A stretch of DNA of 8,127 nt from an uncultured Oscillospiraceae bacterium (lineage in GTDB: Bacteria > Bacillota > Clostridia > Oscillospirales > Oscillospiraceae). Positions 6,510 to 8,127 of the stretch are shown here, piece after piece (within the stretch, counting starts at the first letter, position 1; every line of letters starts with the position of its first letter). Position numbers and translations under genes: made by a program. The notes beneath the pieces are model-generated. The model had not been told where the DNA came from, made no database searches, and saw nothing but the letters and a program-made list of their open reading frames with translations. The DNA is taken from positions 1 through 8,127 of the forward strand of contig CAKUPH010000092.1 in the NCBI GenBank assembly GCA_934675115.1, read 5' to 3'.

Positions 6510-7355
6510 ATGAAAGAAAACAAGTTTGAAAGCATAGGAACGGAGAAGCTGAGCGAGGCGGAGCTGTCCAGACAGCTGGGCCGCTATCAGCGGCGGGAGC
6601 GGTTCTGCATCCGGTTCGGTTTGATCTGCATCGCGGTCAGCCTCATCCTGTATTTTGCGATGCGGGAGCCGGCGCTCAAGGCGGTCCTTGTGGGCGTGCT
6701 GTTTTCAGTCGGCCTCTGCTGCGTCATTTTTCTGGCGGAGGGCACCAAGAAAAAGCTGAAAAAGCTGATGCGGGAGCAGCTCGGCGGGTATTTTCAGGCG
6801 GAGCTTGAAAAAGCCTTCGGTCCCGAGCGGCACTCTGCCGAGCTGCGCATCGATGAAGCGTTTTTGAAGGAAAACCAGCTGGTGGACCGCGGCTGGGAGG
6901 AGAGCGAGGTCGAGGGCTTCCGGGAGGGCGTGTATCGCGGAGTCCGCTTCTCCGCTGCTAACGTGCGGCTGTACCATGTCTATCAGCGCGGCAATGGCAA
7001 CGAGGGGTACGAGACCTGCCGGGATATGGTGTTCAAAGGCGTCGTGATCCGCTGCGAGACGCAGACGGCGGCGCCGTCCCCCGTCCGGGGAATTGGCCGG
7101 AATGTCCCTGATCCAAGACTTGCGAAGCTGGCGGCTGAACTGGAGCAGAGTGTGGAAGGAACGCTCCTCGGCCTGTGCTGGAAGTGGAACGTGCTGTCGC
7201 TGGCGCTGGAAACAGACTACGGCTTTGCTTCCGTGGCCAGTAATGTGGATCTGCGTGACCTCGACGCGGTGCGCCGGAGCTTCACCACGACACTGCGGGA
7301 AATGGAGGGGCTGCTCGATCTTATACTGAACGATACCGTGCTGTTCTGGCGGTGA
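6510..7355 (+). CDS. DUF3137-like membrane protein, diverged copy (281 aa)
   Basis: The protein starts with a charged segment, then two hydrophobic helices at about 34-50 and 57-75 joined by a short loop (MREPALK), and a basic stretch KKKLKKL after the second. By the positive-inside rule both ends should be cytoplasmic. The soluble part resembles DUF3137: a 'GVYRGVRFSAANVRLYHVYQRG' strand region, then 'DMVFKGVVIRCET', and a C-terminal part with SLALETDYGFASVASNVDLRDLD and a final helix. The acidic-aromatic signature of the family (D-x-FxxxF) is not clear, so this looks like a diverged member. ATG at 6510 is 8 nt after the previous stop, with only a weak GAGGG ribosome binding site, which suggests translational coupling. 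A TTG at 6498 would overlap the previous stop codon and is less likely. Family function is unknown; DUF3137 genes are often found near LemA genes, none of which is visible here. Confidence 0.65.
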   Translation: MKENKFESIGTEKLSEAELSRQLGRYQRRERFCIRFGLICIAVSLILYFAMREPALKAVLVGVLFSVGLCCVIFLAEGTKKKLKKLMREQLGGYFQAELEKAFGPERHSAELRIDEAFLKENQLVDRGWEESEVEGFREGVYRGVRFSAANVRLYHVYQRGNGNEGYETCRDMVFKGVVIRCETQTAAPSPVRGIGRNVPDPRLAKLAAELEQSVEGTLLGLCWKWNVLSLALETDYGFASVASNVDLRDLDAVRRSFTTTLREMEGLLDLILNDTVLFWR

Positions 7356-7367
7356 AAGGAGAAACTC

Positions 7368-8127
7368 ATGGATCATCAAAATGAACGGGCGGATCAGGCC
7401 CTGAAAAACAGCAGAAATGGCAAGGCTGGCGGTAAGATCATTGCCATCATCGGCGGGGTGATCGCACTGATTGGCATCGTTACCTCCATGATTCCCGTGG
7501 TCATCGTCGGCGTGGTCATCGCCGGACTGGGCGGGATGCTGAAGGATAAGACCAAGGACGCCGCCCGGGTACAGCTCAACGACACTGTGGTGCGTCAGGC
7601 GCTGGACGAGGTTTTTGAAAACGCGGAATTTAACCCGAGCGTTCACCTGAGCTACGAGGACGTGGAGGGCTCGGGGATCCCGCTGCCCACCCATACCGAT
7701 GTTGGCGGCGGCGAGTATGTCAAGGCAGCCCACCGGGGGATGCAGGTCGAGCTGAGCAGCATCGTCCTGTCCTCCAGAGCGGAGTTTGAGGACGAAAACA
7801 CCGGTATGCGGGAATGGCGGGAGACCGTGGATTATCAGGGTCAGTGGATGCTGTGCCGGATGGGGGCGGAAATGCCCTCCGGCCTGATCGTCTGGCCCCG
7901 TGGCAAGCTGGACAAAATTTTCCGGACAGGAACGATCAAGACGGGCGTCGATGATTTCGACAGGCGCTTCAACCTCAGCGCCGAAGCCGGGGAGGCGGTG
8001 CTCCGCTACCTGAATCCGGCCAGAATGGAGCGGTTCCTCGCGCTGGCGGACAGCGCCGGCGGCGGTCTGTCCGTTGCGCTGAACAGGGACGGCACGCTGC
8101 GGGTCGGCGTGCAGAGCGGGCACGGTT
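7368..8127 (+). CDS. DUF3137 domain membrane protein, 3' end cut by the window (253+ aa)
   Basis: The frame is open from ATG 7368 to the window edge. AAAGGAG (7355-7361) begins on the previous gene's stop codon and lies 6 nt before the start, so the pair is probably co-translated. A charged N-terminus of about 23 residues precedes a Gly-rich hydrophobic hairpin (about 24-57, with Pro43 at the turn), then Lys-rich sequence and a long soluble domain. This domain has the DUF3137 hallmarks: 'RGMQVELSSIVLSS', a central Y-x-G-x-W strand, then GVDDFDRRFNLSAEAGEAVLRYLNPARMERFLAL beginning at about residue 193, and LSVALNRDGTLRVGV near the edge. Usual family size is roughly 280-350 aa, so perhaps a few tens of residues are missing. 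The soluble domain is predicted to be cytoplasmic. The layout parallels the preceding gene, which suggests an old duplication. Its biochemical function is not known. Confidence 0.8.
   Translation, partial: MDHQNERADQALKNSRNGKAGGKIIAIIGGVIALIGIVTSMIPVVIVGVVIAGLGGMLKDKTKDAARVQLNDTVVRQALDEVFENAEFNPSVHLSYEDVEGSGIPLPTHTDVGGGEYVKAAHRGMQVELSSIVLSSRAEFEDENTGMREWRETVDYQGQWMLCRMGAEMPSGLIVWPRGKLDKIFRTGTIKTGVDDFDRRFNLSAEAGEAVLRYLNPARMERFLALADSAGGGLSVALNRDGTLRVGVQSGHG

Noticed and set aside
6705..8123. Long open frame on the - strand (472 codons) opposite the two DUF3137-like genes
   Set aside because: It is His/Pro/Gln-rich with no recognisable motifs and runs across two well-supported + strand genes and the ribosome binding site between them.
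1..8127. Mobile element, CRISPR array, tRNA or rRNA
   Set aside because: No transposase or integrase motifs, no spaced direct repeats, and no cloverleaf or rRNA-like sequence was noticed on either strand.

Overview
The window reads as a piece of a chromosome from an anaerobic gut-type Clostridia (Oscillospiraceae-like). This is inferred from GC-rich coding sequence, strong AGGAGG-type ribosome binding sites, one TTG start, Gram-positive style lipoprotein signal peptides, and families common in that group: a large MalT-like LuxR regulator, GxW-repeat lipoproteins and DUF3137 proteins. No taxonomic marker gene is present. Every gene I accept is on the + strand.

Region 1-223 is AT-rich and holds regulatory signals but no supportable gene. 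It contains a strong sigma-A-like promoter (31-59) whose spacer is a near-perfect 18-bp palindrome, a long terminator-like hairpin (85-124), and a second promoter (146-174). The second promoter feeds an 832-aa STAND-ATPase/LuxR-type regulator (224-2722). That gene ends in a strong intrinsic terminator (2748-2784).

After the terminator comes a tightly packed row of six genes, with gaps of 8 to 35 nt and no internal terminator: a small DUF2442 protein with a TTG start (2821-3060), three successive acidic lipoproteins (3096-4178, 4199-5548, 5569-6501), and two membrane-anchored DUF3137-like proteins (6510-7355 and 7368 to the window end, the last one cut off). The spacing suggests one transcript.

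The three lipoproteins share a signal-peptide plan and five copies of a 'G-[VILM]-W' module. The second and third also share the sequence around their ribosome binding site and start, so they look like products of duplication. The two DUF3137-like genes look like a second diverged pair. The likeliest reading is a cell-envelope module: surface-anchored beta-rich lipoproteins plus membrane proteins with cytoplasmic domains, sitting beside a ligand-sensing regulator that may control it. The biochemical role is unknown. No mobile element, CRISPR array, tRNA or rRNA was seen.
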